Positions 8,607 through 23,600 of a stretch of 64,000 nt of DNA are shown one piece after another (positions within the stretch are counted from its first letter, which is position 1; each line of letters starts with the position of its first letter). Under the pieces are notes generated by a model, which saw only the letters and a list, made by a program, of their open reading frames with translations, searched no databases and had not been told where the DNA came from. This stretch comes from Plutella xylostella. Taxonomy: Eukaryota > Arthropoda > Insecta > Lepidoptera > Plutellidae. A program made the position numbers and the translations under genes. The stretch is from the NCBI RefSeq assembly GCF_932276165.1, contig NC_064009.1, positions 9,114,001 to 9,178,000 on the forward strand, given 5' to 3'.

Positions 8607-11600
8607 TTGTGGTGCCCAAACCGCTGTCAGTGTACGTGCAGGCGACGTCTCCTAAGAACACCTTCACATACAAGTCGTCTTTCATACAAGTAAGCTTTTA
8701 TTCTACTTTCGGTTCGCAATATGAAGAAAAGTCACTTATAATTCTAAAACTGCTTTTGTTTGTATTACTAAAAGTGTGAAACACCAAATTTTATCTGAGC
8801 GTAAAACTCGAGATTGGTCAGATTTACTTCTAAAAATCTTACAATTTTATCCACGATATTTGTACAATTTCTAAGTCGTATTTTTTACCTTTTTGATTTA
8901 GAATTGAAAGCTAGTTTCTTATATTTTGTATGAATTTTAGACGACCATCGAGAACGCGAGTGAGACGTGGGTGAACAAGCCCGGCACTAAGAAGGGGTTG
9001 AAGCGGGCACTGGAAATTGAGGAGACTCCATTCCTGTGCACGCCCAAACTGCACCGCTCTAGGAGGTAACCAGCTCCACTATTAAATTACATTTATTACT
9101 AGGGGATGATGGAAAAAAGTCTACCAGAGTGGCGTAACAACTGTAACTCATATAGGTTCAGAGCACCCTGGGCAGTTAAGATTTATTTAATTCGCTATTC
9201 TTCTTTAACGTTGACGAAAGCTACTAAGATACACAATTAATGAAAAAACCAATTAGTTGGAGGGAATATCAGAAAACTCCACGACTCATGCTCCGCATCT
9301 TTAATTTCACTTAATTTTATCAATACTTTTACAATACTTGCAGAATGGTTATTAAAATCTCGTCTATATTATATTAATATACTACCATTCCTGCTCTATT
9401 CTACGATACAACTATAGCCTATTCAAACATCTCCCCACAGCATATTCCCAGAGCAAGAGCCCGCCTCTCTCCCCACCCCGGCTAAACGGCCGAAGCTCCC
9501 GGCGCCCACTCCCGTCAAGGTCAGCGCGAAACTGTCCCGCGAGATGGCGCAACTACTGGCCATGCCCGACGTGTCGCCCGTGGCCAGTGGAGCTGTCAGC
9601 GACTGCCAGCAGCATAGTATACTGAAGGTAACCTATACCTAATCACCCTTAAAGTGTCGCCACCAGCTTATTTCCTGTAGGCTTCATATATTTTTAAAAC
9701 CTTGGTATAAACTTGAGTAAAACCAGCCGCCGTTAGTCTTCAAGATCAGCGCGCAACTGTCGCGCGAGATGGCGCAACTACTGGCCATGCCCTACGTGTC
9801 GCCCGTGGCCAGTGGAGCTGTCAGCGACTGCCAGCAGCATAGCATATTGAAGGTAACCTATAAATACACACTATCAAAATGTTGCCACCGGCTTATTTCC
9901 TGTAGGATTCATATGTTTTGTATAAATTCGAGGCACAAGGTTGATGCCGGTGGCCATTGCTGGCCATCGGCGCAACTACTGGCCATGCTGGATGTGTCGC
10001 CGGTGGCCAGTGGAGCTGTCAGCGACTGTTAGCAGCATAGTATATTGAAGGTAGGTTAGCTAAGGGTGTCTGGGCTCGCTAAATAGCGCCGCCCAAAGCA
10101 TATTTGCCGTAGTTTTCATATAATTTTCATAAACTCGCCACACACGGTTGATGAAAACAAATTATGGTATAATAAAAATACGCTTGCACAAGAATATAAA
10201 AGTGTGTCTCACAGTGGGCTTCCTACTTCAAAACGATAGGCAAAATAGACCTGCTACTACAGGATGTTGCAAAAAGGGTATGCTAAGCCGAAACATACAC
10301 GCGCAGCATTTCAAAATACTCGAAAAAAAAACTTTATTTTCCATAGAAATTTTACATAAAATATTCTGATTTCATTTTAGGGCTTAGATGTAACATGCTG
10401 CACATGTAGGTTTCGGCTTACCCTTTTTGCAACACCCTGTATATGGGTGTCATACAGCTTACAAATGTTATTTATCTTTCGCAATATGCTAATTTGTATT
10501 TCTACCAGTGTATATTAATTGTGGTCCCAGGTTCGCCCCCGGCCGGGCTCGTCGCGCGCGCAGGCGTCGCCGGTAGACTCCCGCTACCTGGGCGACAGCG
10601 ACGACGAACTGATGGACACGGCCAGCGTCAACACGCATTATAGCGACTCTAAGTGAGTATACATATACCTATGTATTTTACTGGGCCTGGGCCTGGATTC
10701 TCAACGTCTAGTGTTAGAATTCTTTGCAAAATGGTTAGTATTTATAAGGCGTTACGTCGCTCAACTGGCAGGCGACTTGAAAGACGGGTGGTCGAGAATT
10801 GCCCCGCTGGCCCAAATGAGACCTCAGTAAAAGCTTCTCTAATTAAAACAATACTTTTACTCGGAGTATGTAAACCATCTATCTTGTCGTGACAAGCCGA
10901 ACTATTCATAGTAAATACCAAAATTATAATCATAAACGATTCCGCTAATAATGGTAGGCCATTTTACACTCGTTTATGTACCGGCACGGCTTACACAAAC
11001 GCGTTACTACTAGATCTAAATAAACTACCCATGTTCCCAAACATGGCAATATCCAGTATACTTCTGATTGAAGATCCCAAAATAAAGTTTTAAATTCCAC
11101 CACAAATAAAACATCCTTTTTCACAGGCACCTAAGGTTCGAAATCCCGACGGCCTCCGAATCCGGTTCAACCCCATCACCTACTATCGACACTCTGGAAT
11201 ACTTGAAAGAGAAGGAACTATCACGACAAGCTATGCGACAGAGCGAGCGAGACACATCGCGGTCTCCCGTGAGAGAGATAGAGAGGGGGCTATCCCGGTC
11301 TCCTATGAGAGAGATAGAGAGGGGGCTATCGCGGTCGCCCATGAGAGAAACAGGGATGGATAGAGGTCTATCGAGGTCGTTAACGAGGGAAAAAGAGACG
11401 GATGCGTCCAGTTATAGTACTGCGAGCGTTCGGAGTATGGTAAGATATTACATTTAATTTTGTTATGATTTATAAACATTCTTACCTATATCAGCTATTC
11501 AAGTATCAATACCATCAGTCTATGTAATATACTGTGCACTTTTGTTACTACTCCTATATATACACTTATAAATACACGTATAAATACTCTTCCTTCGATG

Positions 11601-14600
11601 TCTCTTGTCCAACCACTATTATATCTACTTTTCTAAAGTCTGCAGTCTAGCTGACTCTCACTAAGTTATGCTGTTTATGGTGATCTTCATATACTAGTTA
11701 TTTATGTTTCATTCAAACTAGATACATTATCTTCTTTTGCACAGAATTTATATTTTTTTCAGAGAGGAAGCCACATTTTGGAATCACCGCCTAAGAAGAT
11801 GGCCAGCGATGAATCAATCAGATCCAGAAAGACTTACAAAGACACTGTTCGCGCAAGGTAACATTGCACATCTATTTATTCTTTATGTACTCTGAAATTA
11901 AATTATTTAATTTAGTAAAAGTAACTGGTGACGACGAACTAAAAATAAAATTAGTCTTGATCAAGTTAAATTAAAGTAATGTTAGTTCTCAATTATATAC
12001 TTTCCTTCCATACAAACTTTAAATCTTTTGACGTAAAATGAAAGGATCTTAGTACAGAGATGATACTATTTGGAATATAATACCTATAAAACTTATTCTT
12101 CAAATTTCTTTATTATGTGTTCCGTAGCGACATCTGAAATCCATGTTATGAGATAGCATCTCCCTTATCATCGTAGCAGCTTGCAGTTTTCAAATTTTCG
12201 CGCCAAAATCCCACGCTTTCTACGATTGGTGAAGCCTCGGGCGCGGGCGGCGTCGCTTTCTAGCTGTCAGATTAGTGACTTTTCCACCATTATTGCGTCA
12301 AACTTAAAGTCGTACGCATTGCAGTTTTTTCGAAATCTTGTTTTATCTGAAATATTAGCAAATTTCCAACAAGATTTTGTTCGCGTCTCGCGTGTTGTGT
12401 GAAAATACCAATATTAAGATGGATGCAGTGTCAGATGGGTGCAATTCGACCGGGTGTTTTTCCGCATGTCAAAATGGCGGGCCCGACGCGTGCCTTTCCG
12501 AAGAAAATGAGTGTTTGGTGTACATGCTGCGGTCCCCCGTAGCAGGCGCGCCGGAGGAACACAACACGCAAGTGCAGGAGGCGGGCGGCCCGGCGCCGCC
12601 CCCGCCACGCCCACGCCGCTACTGCCGCCGCCCTCCCGCTCTCGTAAGAGACGTCGGGAGACGTCGAGTTTGGCTCTCGGAGTAGCATTAGCAGGGCCAG
12701 CTGCTCATTAGAGTGCGCGCGCCGCAGCCGCAAGAATCGCCGCGGCACGCGCCGCGCGTCCCGCCGCCGTCACGCGCGCTCGCGCCCGCGCCACCGCCGC
12801 CGCCCGGGTCCGCTCATCGAGTTTTTCGGAGCTTGATACACAAGGTTTGAAGTTCTGTCGCAGCAGCCAGTAAGTCAATTACCTATCTGACTTAGTGAGT
12901 GCTAATAAGGAAAACCAACTAAGGCCACAAGACTTTTTACTTACACCACAATCAATTGACGAGGTGTGTAATTTATCAATTTCCATAAAAGAACCGTTAG
13001 TTCCGGCGGCACCATCTTTTAGAGTGGCTAAAATTGAGGAACACCAACACTTTAACAAAAGTGTCTGGAAGTCTTAGGGATATGCGGACACCCATAAGAA
13101 ATACTTAGCATGTGACATGTCCCGCGTTCGTAGACTTTAAAGTTAACGAAGAGTTGGCCAACGAGTCGAATTCCTTTATTAACTGGCCTCGTATGCAGCG
13201 TAGTGTTGCAGAATTATCTAATGCATTTTTAACTCAAAATAAAATAGTTAATTCTTCACTGCAAAATGTTATTGACTGGGGGTCAAAGGTCAATGAACCG
13301 ATAACAGCTACTACCTTGTATTCGAAAATAAAAGAAATTTTTGATAAGGATTCTAAGCATGAACTAGTCTCAGGATATATTACAGATTATTTGCAGAAAG
13401 CGAAAATACGGAACAAATGTATTGCAGCACATAGGGGGGCACTTTTGAAACTTCTTGGCGATAAATATATCAGACAGGGCGTAGGCAATATTCCTCTGTC
13501 ATCTGAATATTTATTTAATCCACTAATGCTGGCAGAGTACATCAATAAGATACAAATATGTTTATTATAGAAAGTAAATTACAAGTGACACAAAATAATT
13601 ACTTAGCATGTACAAAATGGTTACTTAAACAAACTAACAATAACATTGGTTTTTGATGGTACTTTTGTAAATTTATAGTCACTCCCATGTTGCCGTTAAC
13701 TCTGCACTAGGCGGTATTGACAAGTTATAACGTGCTACCGTAATATATAACACTGAACCACAACCTTCGACGTCTAGGTCAAGGTCAAGGTTATCGGTCT
13801 TTACACAGCCGACAAGACAACCCGCGCGCAGTGCTATGCCGTTACAGTCGGTAGGTAGGTACAGTTGCCCCAGCATACCTACTCTGCTCAACTGTCTAAT
13901 AAGCCAATGTCCTTTCCTGGTTTTCAAGCAGGGGGAGGAGACAAAAAGATCAATAACAAATACAAGCCCCTTACAATAAATTCAAAGAATCTTATAAAAA
14001 ATTACTAATTGCCATTTGTAGGCTGCCTTCAATACTACCTTTACTACGTTTGGGAATCACTCATAGCACCACCTGTAGTACCTACCTACTTAAAAGTAAT
14101 AAAATCAGCTTCCCATTTTACAAAACCACCACTGATTTTACCTTCAGCAGAAAACATAATAAGATTCCACACTGGTGTCGCAAAGAATGCTCGCTCAGAT
14201 AAACCAAATGTTCACAACAATCACCAATTGGATAGCAGAAACTAATTCGCATGATTGAGTATCTCAACGATTATTGCCTTGTCAGTCAGTCCAAAGAGAA
14301 CCTCTTATACAACGATAGACCATTGATTTTCTACAAAGCTTATGATGGATCATCAAAAGTCCATAAAGACTCCATCAAAAAGAGCCTGTAATTCTTGGGT
14401 GTGGGTTGGGACACACATGCAAACCGCAAGTTCCTCCCACCGTCAAAGACAGATAGTATTCAACAGTCAATTATTGGTATGCTGACATGTGGCAGTTGGA
14501 ACCTAAAGCAGGCACAACGCCTCTTAGGGAAATTCAACTTTGTAGCCTTTATCACCCACCGGGGAAGGCTGCATTGCCGTTTTATGCAAAGACACTGTCA

Positions 14601-17600
14601 AAAAATCGACTATGCCCCCAGACAGAGTTATTGATTCCAGAAGAGATTACATCAGAGCTAAAGTGGTGGTATTCAACAGTCAATTACTGGTATGCTGACA
14701 TGTGGCAGTTGGAACCTGAAGCAGGCACAACGCCTCTTAGGGAAATTCAACTTTGTAGCCTTCATCACCCACCGGGGAAGGCTGCATTGCCGTTTTATGC
14801 AAAGACACTGTCAAAAATCTTGTCTATGCCGCCAGACAGAGTTATTGATTCCAGAAGAGGTTTCAACAGAGCTAAAGTGGTGGCTACAGAATCTGCACAT
14901 CCCGTACTTGATCCATGAACCACAACGAGTGATGAATTACCTGACCACAGATGCCTCAGACCAGGCATGGGTTGCCCAAATAAACGATTCAAAGGTTTCG
15001 GCCAGTGGGAGAGTTTACAGATGTCATGACATTGTAATTTGAAGGAAATGTTCACTGTTATAGATGCCATAAGCATGAAATACAAGACACTCAGACAGAC
15101 AACAGTATTACTACTACAGAGGGACAACAGGACAGTTATGGCCTACATCAAACAAGAAGGAGGGACCAGGTCGTTGACCCTACATTGCCTATCCAAGACA
15201 CTACTGGACCTCATCGACGAGCTCGACAGTATGCTGACACCACAGTATGCTGACACCACAGTACCTTCCAGGCGTTACAATGCAAACTGCTTGTCACGCG
15301 GACCAACTCCAGAGTGACACTTACTCAGCCCAGCAGTAGAACGGATCGTCAGCTTTTGGGGAATACATACCTCAAATGTCAACAAGGAAATACCTACACA
15401 CCTATTTGGAATAAATGGTCGGTTTGGTGCTCAAAGCTACATATAAACAAGTTTATTCCTTCGTCAGTAATGGTCGCAAAATATTTAGCTTCTATATTTC
15501 TTAATGATGGTGTAGCGAGTCCGCGTTGTTCTATGGTGTAGCTTATCAATCTGTTCTTGTTCATAAATCTGTAATTTCTATAAAAATATCACAGAATCTG
15601 GTCGTAAAACACGTTTTAAAGGCTATTTCAGTAGCAAAACCTGTGCCCATGAAGCCACCCATGTGGAATGCACGTGTGCTCATAGAATATCTACAGCATT
15701 CTTCTCCGCTGGTAGATAAATTTTTTGGAGTAACTAAGAGAACAGCTACTTTACTCCTATTATACTCGGGGCGCAGGGTACATGATTTAACTCTGCTGCG
15801 TTGTGACAATGATCATTTAATTGACGATGGTAAGAGTATAGTCATAGTTCCTGTGTTTGGTTCAAAACCAGATACAAACTCATATCCACAGTCAGGTTAG
15901 AAGCTGCTATCGGGGGCAGCCCCCGTATTTTGTAACTTTTTGAGGGCAGATCATAATATAGATGTAATATGAATTATTGTGTGATATACATGCCTAAATA
16001 GGTATATAATTATTCTAAGTTTGTTGTGATTAGGTCTATTAGGTTCATGGCCAATTTATTTTTTAATAAATTAGTATAAGGTATTTTAATATGGTCACCT
16101 CCATTTCATTGGTATTTCCATCGTTAGTACCTATATTTCTCATCACGGATTTATATCTGATGATCAAAGTAAGTTACCTACTTCACATTATTGCGTCATC
16201 TCTAGCTGCCAGGTGATAACAGACATTTCTCATAACATGGATTTCAGATGTCGCTACGGAACACATAATATTGGAGTTTTACCTACCATTAAAACTCTTA
16301 TTATGTTTCCAGCGACATCTGAAATCCAGCAAGCGCTACCTGGCGCTGCTATTATTATTCGGGAATATAATGGTGGAAAAGTCACTAATCTGACAGCTAG
16401 AAAGCGACGCCGCCCGCGCCCGAGGCTTCACCAATCGTAGAAAGCGTGGGATTTTGGCGCGAAAATTTGAAAACTGCAAGCTGCTACGATGATAAGGGAG
16501 ATGCTATCTCATAACATGGATTTCAGATGTCGCTGGAAACATAATAAGAGTTTTAATGGTAGGTAAAACTCCAATATTTTTCTTTCACATTTTACAGACA
16601 ATCCCTCTCCATATCAGCCAACAGCAGTCTATCAGAAGACCCGAACTCGTCTGTCGAGAGCATAGCGGACCTCCCTGTCACTCTCTTCAACCCGCGACAC
16701 AAGAGGGAGCGAGACAGCAAGATGAGCGAGCAAGATGACACTGTGTTAGAGTTGCAGCACTCCGGTAAGATAACGGTTATACAAGGCGTCTCCCTGATTC
16801 ATCCCCTTTCGGCTTACTAAACCACCTTTTGTACACCCTGTATATCATAAAGTCACAAGTATTTCGCTGTAGACTTATGTATAAACTATCACAAGCACAA
16901 CTTCCAGATTTTTTAAATAACTGGAGCTGCCTTAAATAAGTCCAAGCTGTAAATATTTTTACTTGATCTAACGAACTTTGAATACACAATTGCATTTCCA
17001 CATAACAACTATTTCACATCATCATCACTGGCCTCCATGTCTATCATAGTAGTACATTAGTATGGATACAAGTATGTAGTTAGAAAGCTGTGATGTCCTA
17101 TTCTAAAGCAATTACAATCGACCCTCATTAAAATCCATCAATTTTCCAGCCACGCCACCCAATAAGGACGCGCCAGCCTCGTCCAAACTCCTCTCCAACG
17201 ACGATCAAGTGCGCCCGCGCTCGCCGCTCTCGCGCCGGTCTATACGCACCCCGGAGCGACAGGACTCGCCTGTTGCTACGCCTTTGTTGCTTAGGAGGGA
17301 TACTAGGTTAGTGACAAGATAAGTAAATAAGTACCTATCTCGGAATGAAAAACAGGGGTGTTATAAATACTTTCCCTCAAAACAGTTTAACTATTTTGAA
17401 TCCGTGTTTTGCCATGGTTTTGCTCGACAGTATAATTTTTTCGACGTTTGATTTTCAAAAAGTGAAATGCGCAACGAACAGTGTGCTCTTATTGAGAAAT
17501 GAATTTATTTCTTACGCAGCAGCTGATTATTTGATATCCTTTTATGTGTTTTTTGAGGTTCATACTTCGTATAAGATTCATAAAATTCATAAGCCAAACT

Positions 17601-20600
17601 AAAATAATTATAATATTACAGAAGTCGCTCCCGAACCCCAGAAGTGAGTCCCCGCTCGTTAGACCCGATCGCAGAACAACCGAAGCAGGAGACACTGTTG
17701 CAAGCAGAACACGCTGCTAGCAAGAGCCTCAGCGTGCCTGGAACTTTCAGGTGACTATTACTATAATTCTTTGAGTAAGTGCTTAAATACATGTGTGATT
17801 CTAGGCACACAATACGTTACTTTACAGTCATTATCTTACCTTCCATTCCCACATATGTAATTTCTATGTAGGGTTATGTGTTGTACCGATTCCTATGTAT
17901 GTTGATTTCATCTGTTTTTTCTTATATCTTCTGAACTACATAAGACATACTTACTGGTTTGTAGTTTCGAAGGTATTGACAAATGTAAGGACTCTCTTTT
18001 TTTCTATTATCAGTCGCAGTCGCTCGCGCACTCCAGAACGCATAGACAAAGTAGCGGAATCTCCTAAACTAGAGCCCATCTGTGAGTCTCCGAGCAAGAG
18101 TGACGACGCACCCGCCTCGCCCGTTAGACGCAGCTTGAGGTAAGATAAGGGCCTAGTGCGAGTTTTTATCGTTTGAGCGGTGAAATGAAAACGCTAATTT
18201 GTATGATGCAGAGAGAGATGTCACATAGCGGTCCAAAACACGCTGAAATGCCTTAGAACTATGCGATTTTCACTGCTCAAACGATGAAAATCTGTTACTG
18301 AACCCAGTGATGCAACAAATATGATTATGAAATTTATTAATTCTTCACTATTGCAGAAGTCGATCGCGTACGCCTGAAGTGGAACCCATTCCTGAACCAG
18401 CCAGTCCGAAAAGTCCACGCACAAGGTATGTCACCACTACACAAAGCTTGTAGCAAAACTTCTTGGTTGTTAGTGTTTTTGTATAGCTTATATCTGATTT
18501 CTACAGGGATTGTTTTGATATAGGTTGATACGTGAAAAAATGTCTTAAAAACTAATTAATTCTTTCCAGACGTTCCAAAACACCCGACCGCGAAAAACTA
18601 TTATCACCAGTTGAAAAACCCTCAAGAAATAGAAAATCTCTGTCTCGAATGGTGTTGGAACATAACGCATTTGCGAAAACGAAGGCAGCCGAACAGCCAA
18701 CTGAAGACCTTAATGCTACGGCAGAAAAGTCATTATTGAAAGACTCACCTGTCAGCATCGAGTGCACACCAATGAAAAGCAGTAAATTGCAACCTAGCAG
18801 CTTGTTAGATATAACCTTTTCGCCAATTGTCAACAAATCCGTGCTACAAAGTTCCGTTGAAAGTGGCATATCAGAGAATATTGAAAAAGAACCGAAAATT
18901 CCTAATGAAAGTCTAAAAGTAGATTCAAACAAATCAATGCCAGCATTTACTACAATAAGCGAAACATTCTTTGAGAAGTCTGTTCTAAAAAGCTACCAGA
19001 GTAGCGTAGGCGAAGTCTCAAGCATTCAAGAAGAAAGGCATTCGTTCAAGGAAGTCAAACTCAGCAATAAATCCTTAGGAGAAGTGTCCTCTCTATCAAA
19101 CAGATCAGTTCTTAGGGATGAGTCTAGTCTATTGACTAGCGATAGTGATTTTGATATGAAAGATGAAAGCGTTGATGTGCGTCATGAAAATATAGAACAA
19201 GAATCGGCGAAGGAGAAAGAAGATACCAACGCTATGGAACAGAAAGAGAAGCAAAAAATTGTTGAAATACAAAGAGAAATAAATGAAATTGAGGAGGATA
19301 TTTCAGAAGATGAATCGGAGAGTGATGATGATGAAGAAATAGGGGGTGAAGAAGAAATCCATGAGGATAGTGAAGAATCCAGTGAAGAGGAGAGTGCGGC
19401 TGATGTAAGTACTTATACTTTTTTTTTGTTATGGTTGGAAATTGTAGCGGGTTAGAGTTCTTAATACATTCTTATAATTTCTCTTTTCAGTGTGGAACTA
19501 AACATCGAGATGAAATCAATTAAGACTTGCTGTATTTATTTCAATTTTAATAATATATTTTGTCTTTGTCTATTAAATTGAAAATGTTTTATCAGTGTTA
19601 TTTTATTGTCAGTAGTTTAGATTTCAATTATTTATTCTTTACGGCATTTTCAGGGAGATGAAGTCATTTCTATAGGAGACAGCTCTGATGATTCGACATC
19701 TGGATCAGAAGACAAACTTGAAATCGACGAAAAGGGCAACGCAGATTCTAATCAAGAAATACCTACAAATGCTGCAGGTAACAACGAAAATATTGCTGAA
19801 GTTAATGTCGAAACTGCACAGGACAGTGCACCTACCGCCGATGAAGTTAAAGATGATATTTCAGCACCAGTTGAATCATCTTCAGTAGATCCATTAAATC
19901 AAGCTGGACTTTCGATCCTTACTGATGATAATTCAGTGCTAGAATCTGATCACTCTGATGTGAATCTCAATTATTCTGATGAAAAGAAAGAAGATGAAGC
20001 AAAGACTGAAGAAGGTAATAGAGCGGCTGAGATAATTGGTAAGTTTTAAACTCTTCTTTGTATTGCAAAACAAAACATACTTAAACAACATCCAGGTTTT
20101 TAATGAATGATCTCTTTTCAGAACAATCACTTGCCGAGGTAGAAGAGGTAAGACCTCAAGTAGAAGTAAACATAGTTGTAGAAGTGGAACCAGTTAAAGA
20201 AACTGTACAAATTGAACCCACACCTGAAGTTTCTGAAGATATCGATGTCGTTGACGCCGTAACTCCAACACCAGTCATTAGCAAAGCTATAGACAAAGAT
20301 ATTCTTCCAGCAGTTGTTGAGGAAAGATCTGCTGAAGCCACTAAAGATGATAGTGAAGTTAGTAAAATAATAGAACAACCAATGGAAACAGAGGAGAAAG
20401 AACCCCCGCGATCAGCATCCCGCTCTAGAAAACGAGCTTCTTCAACGTCATCTAACAAATCAACTAAAGAAGTACTTGAGAAAGTAGAAGAAATTCCCGA
20501 AACAATAGTAGAAACGGAAACCACTGAAACAGCCGAAGCTAAAACCCCATCAAGAGTTAAAAGAACAAAATCAACGTCTTCAAACGTATCAGAAACTCAA

Positions 20601-23600
20601 GACGACGACACACCCTCTAAAAGACGCGGTAAAACCCCAACCAGTACTGAAGTCAGAAGGATTTTAACCAGAAGGGCGTCTAAAGAACTATCAGAATCGA
20701 AAATCATGGATGATTCCAGAGAGTTAGACGATAGCATATCTTTAACGCCTAAAAAGCGAACAGCTAGATCGCGCAGCAAGAATTTGGATGACAATGCCAG
20801 TGTAGCCTCAGATTCGTCTGTGAAATCCACTAAGAGTAAAGCGAGTGTGAGCGAGGAAGGAGATGTGAAGTCAGTGAGAAAGACAAGGAAGTCTATATTG
20901 ATAACGAAGCCAGATTTGTCAGTGATTCCTGAGATGTCGACGGATGACGCGGCGTCGAAGACAGAGGATAGTGCTGTTATGAATGAACTTACTGGAGCCA
21001 GAAGGTAAGTTTTAAATATAATACTTTCTGATATGATCCTTCCTTATATTTGCCGCAACTCGTCACTTTCTTATTCATATTTACTTAGGATTTTAATGTT
21101 CCTAGCGAGTCACCAAGCGAGTAGCTCGGTAAAACGAACGTTCTAGATTCTTATATTAAGCTAGTCGGTTAGCGTGTATCAATGCGGCTGCACTGAATAG
21201 AAATGTTTATAATATAGACGTTTCTATTATCATTATCAGCCCTGTACCCCTCATAACATTTCCATGTTTTTCTACAACCATATCCACCTCTATCCCTCCT
21301 TACATCACCAAGTTTCAACAACCAATCACACTACTCCGCAGACTGACCCGCCACCAGAAGTCCCTGCTAGAATCCTGGCTGGAACACAAGCCCGCCTCGC
21401 CGCGCCGCGCCAAGCGGAGTCAGTCGCGGGAACCGGCTGATGATGATGTGTCTTCTACTGGTAACTTATATACAATAGAATGTAATATATTTACTTGACA
21501 CCCGACAACAGCACATATAGATAAAACATAAATATAAGCATAGAATAACGAGTACTAACTTGTTATTCTATGATTTAAGTTACATTTAAATTGTCATAGG
21601 TAGGTAAATAGGCACAAAAACAAACAAATGAATGACTTACCTACAGAGACAAATACAAGGTGTTGATGTGTAAAAAGAAAGCATTTAGAGCTGCTGAGAT
21701 TGCAGTCATAGGCTTGATCATCTGCATGATTCGTCATCAGCATTTAGTTGATTAGTATTCCTTAAAACTTTCTCCTTTTATTGCCTAACCCATATACATG
21801 GCTTATTAGAAAGTAAGGATCTCGCTCTTTTCATCATCCTTTTTTACTCTCAATAATCGCATGTATTTCTATTTCACCTTTTTCTTTCCTTTGCTTGTAA
21901 ATCATTACTTTGCACTAATGTTCACTAACATTCGCACACTAGGGTCAGTGGACGTGGAAGATTCATTGGGCTATGAGTCGCCCGATTCTAACGCTTCGGA
22001 TGCTAGCCGGCTGAGGCGGTGTAAGTAGTGTTTTTATTTAGATTCGTTTTTTGTCCTAATAAAATATTATGAGAAACATACAAACATCTCTAAGATGGCA
22101 AATATTTTATTTGGCTCTAACTGGCGTTCATATAAAAAACAAAGTAACAAGGCCCTTTTTTGTGTACTTCGGCAGCGACTGATACTAATCTAACTGGCAT
22201 CCTTTCACGACTCTGTTAAAAACTCTAACAAGCTAAGAAGAAGTGTACATAATTCAAAACCTTCAAAATCATTCATATCATTTCCAAGCATGTATATACT
22301 TGAGCTTAGATAGCCTGGTTGTTCACCTAACCCATTTTCCCTTTCATACCATGTATTAAATATCAGCTTCTAGGTCCAATAGCACAAACCCTGTAGTCTC
22401 CTAACGTCCATTGTGTGCACATTTCGCTTCCAGCACGCATGTCTAGGGCGGCCTCGGAGACTAAAACGCTATCGACGGCGGCAAAGCCTTTACGAAGAGG
22501 CTCGGTAGATGTCGGTACGTATTTATTTGCATTTGCTTCTTAGTTCTTGAGCTTACAAAAACTTGAGCGACTAAACATAAACTATGTTACTATAAAAAAA
22601 ACCTTGTTTAATGGGTGTTTAAATAAAAAATACGCATTTATAAGGCGTTTGACGCCGACTGACAGTGTTTACCACGTTCACCTTTTACCCGAAGTCGCGA
22701 TATCGCGCCTGACGACAATATATTTCTATTGTGTCTGATTTCAAGCGGTTAATCGTTAGTCGTGGCGGGTAATGATGTCACGGCTCGCTGCATCTCATAT
22801 TTAGGTATTTATTGATTTCCCTACTGTATATTTCCAGCGGCCCTCCAAGCGGCGGAGCCCGGGTCGCCGGCGGCGGGGTCGCCGGGGCGCGCGCGCCGCG
22901 TGTGCTTCAGCAAGGCGTGTGAGGCCCTCGCCACGCCCAAGTCGAGGCGACTGTCTACTGATGTCAAGGTAAGGTCCACTGCTTCATGGATCCATGATGT
23001 CACAGGCTGGTTGACGGTAGAGTGACCTTGATGCATAACCTAAGTTATCGCGAACTACAGGTATATGAAATAGCTTTCTAACTGCTCTCGCCACACCCAA
23101 GTCTATAAGGGACTGTCTTCTGATGTCAAGGTAAGGTCCACTGCTTCATGGATCCATGATGTCAGATTGATTGATGGTATATAAAGTAGCCAGTAAGTAG
23201 CATGACGACATACAGTAACCTTGATAAATAACCTAAGTTGTCGCGCACCACAGGTATGTGAAGTAACTTTCTAAATCGATTCTGTTGATGTTAAATAGTA
23301 ATAATTTGCGCGGGGTCGCCGGGGCGCACGCGCCGCGTGTGCTTCAGCAAGGCGTGTGAGGCGCTCGCCACGCCCAAGTCGAGGCGGCTGTCTACTGACG
23401 TCAAGGTAATTGTTTATTGCACAAATATAAGTATGCAAAAGGTGGACTTAACCTCCATAAGGTACAAGAAAACCAGTAAAAGGTGTGCAAAAAAATATAT
23501 TCTAGAGAGTAGCTTTTCCTGCCTTACCTTGTCAGACTGGTTGACGGTATAGTGCCTTTGATGCATAACCTAAGTTGTCACAAACCACAGGTATGTGAAG

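Larger units (their letters stand above)
12111..16578 (+). mobile_element. DIRS-type tyrosine-recombinase retrotransposon, decayed coding region
   Basis: This 4.5-kb element lies in an intron (11858-16597). Its inverted terminal repeats (12111-12293 and 16368-16578) are near identical over about 165 bp. An internal complementary region (16229-16327) is the reverse complement of the left and right ends joined together, the hallmark of DIRS elements. Between them are remnants of gag, reverse transcriptase/RNase H and a tyrosine recombinase, in that order. No target duplication is seen, as expected for recombinase-mediated insertion; both ends share TATT. All coding parts are broken by stops, frameshifts or truncation, so the copy is not autonomous. 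Confidence 0.88.

Noticed and set aside
16556..16738. 60-codon frame across the DIRS end and next exon
   Set aside because: It reads through a splice acceptor at 16597 in a frame that differs from the exon's coding phase.
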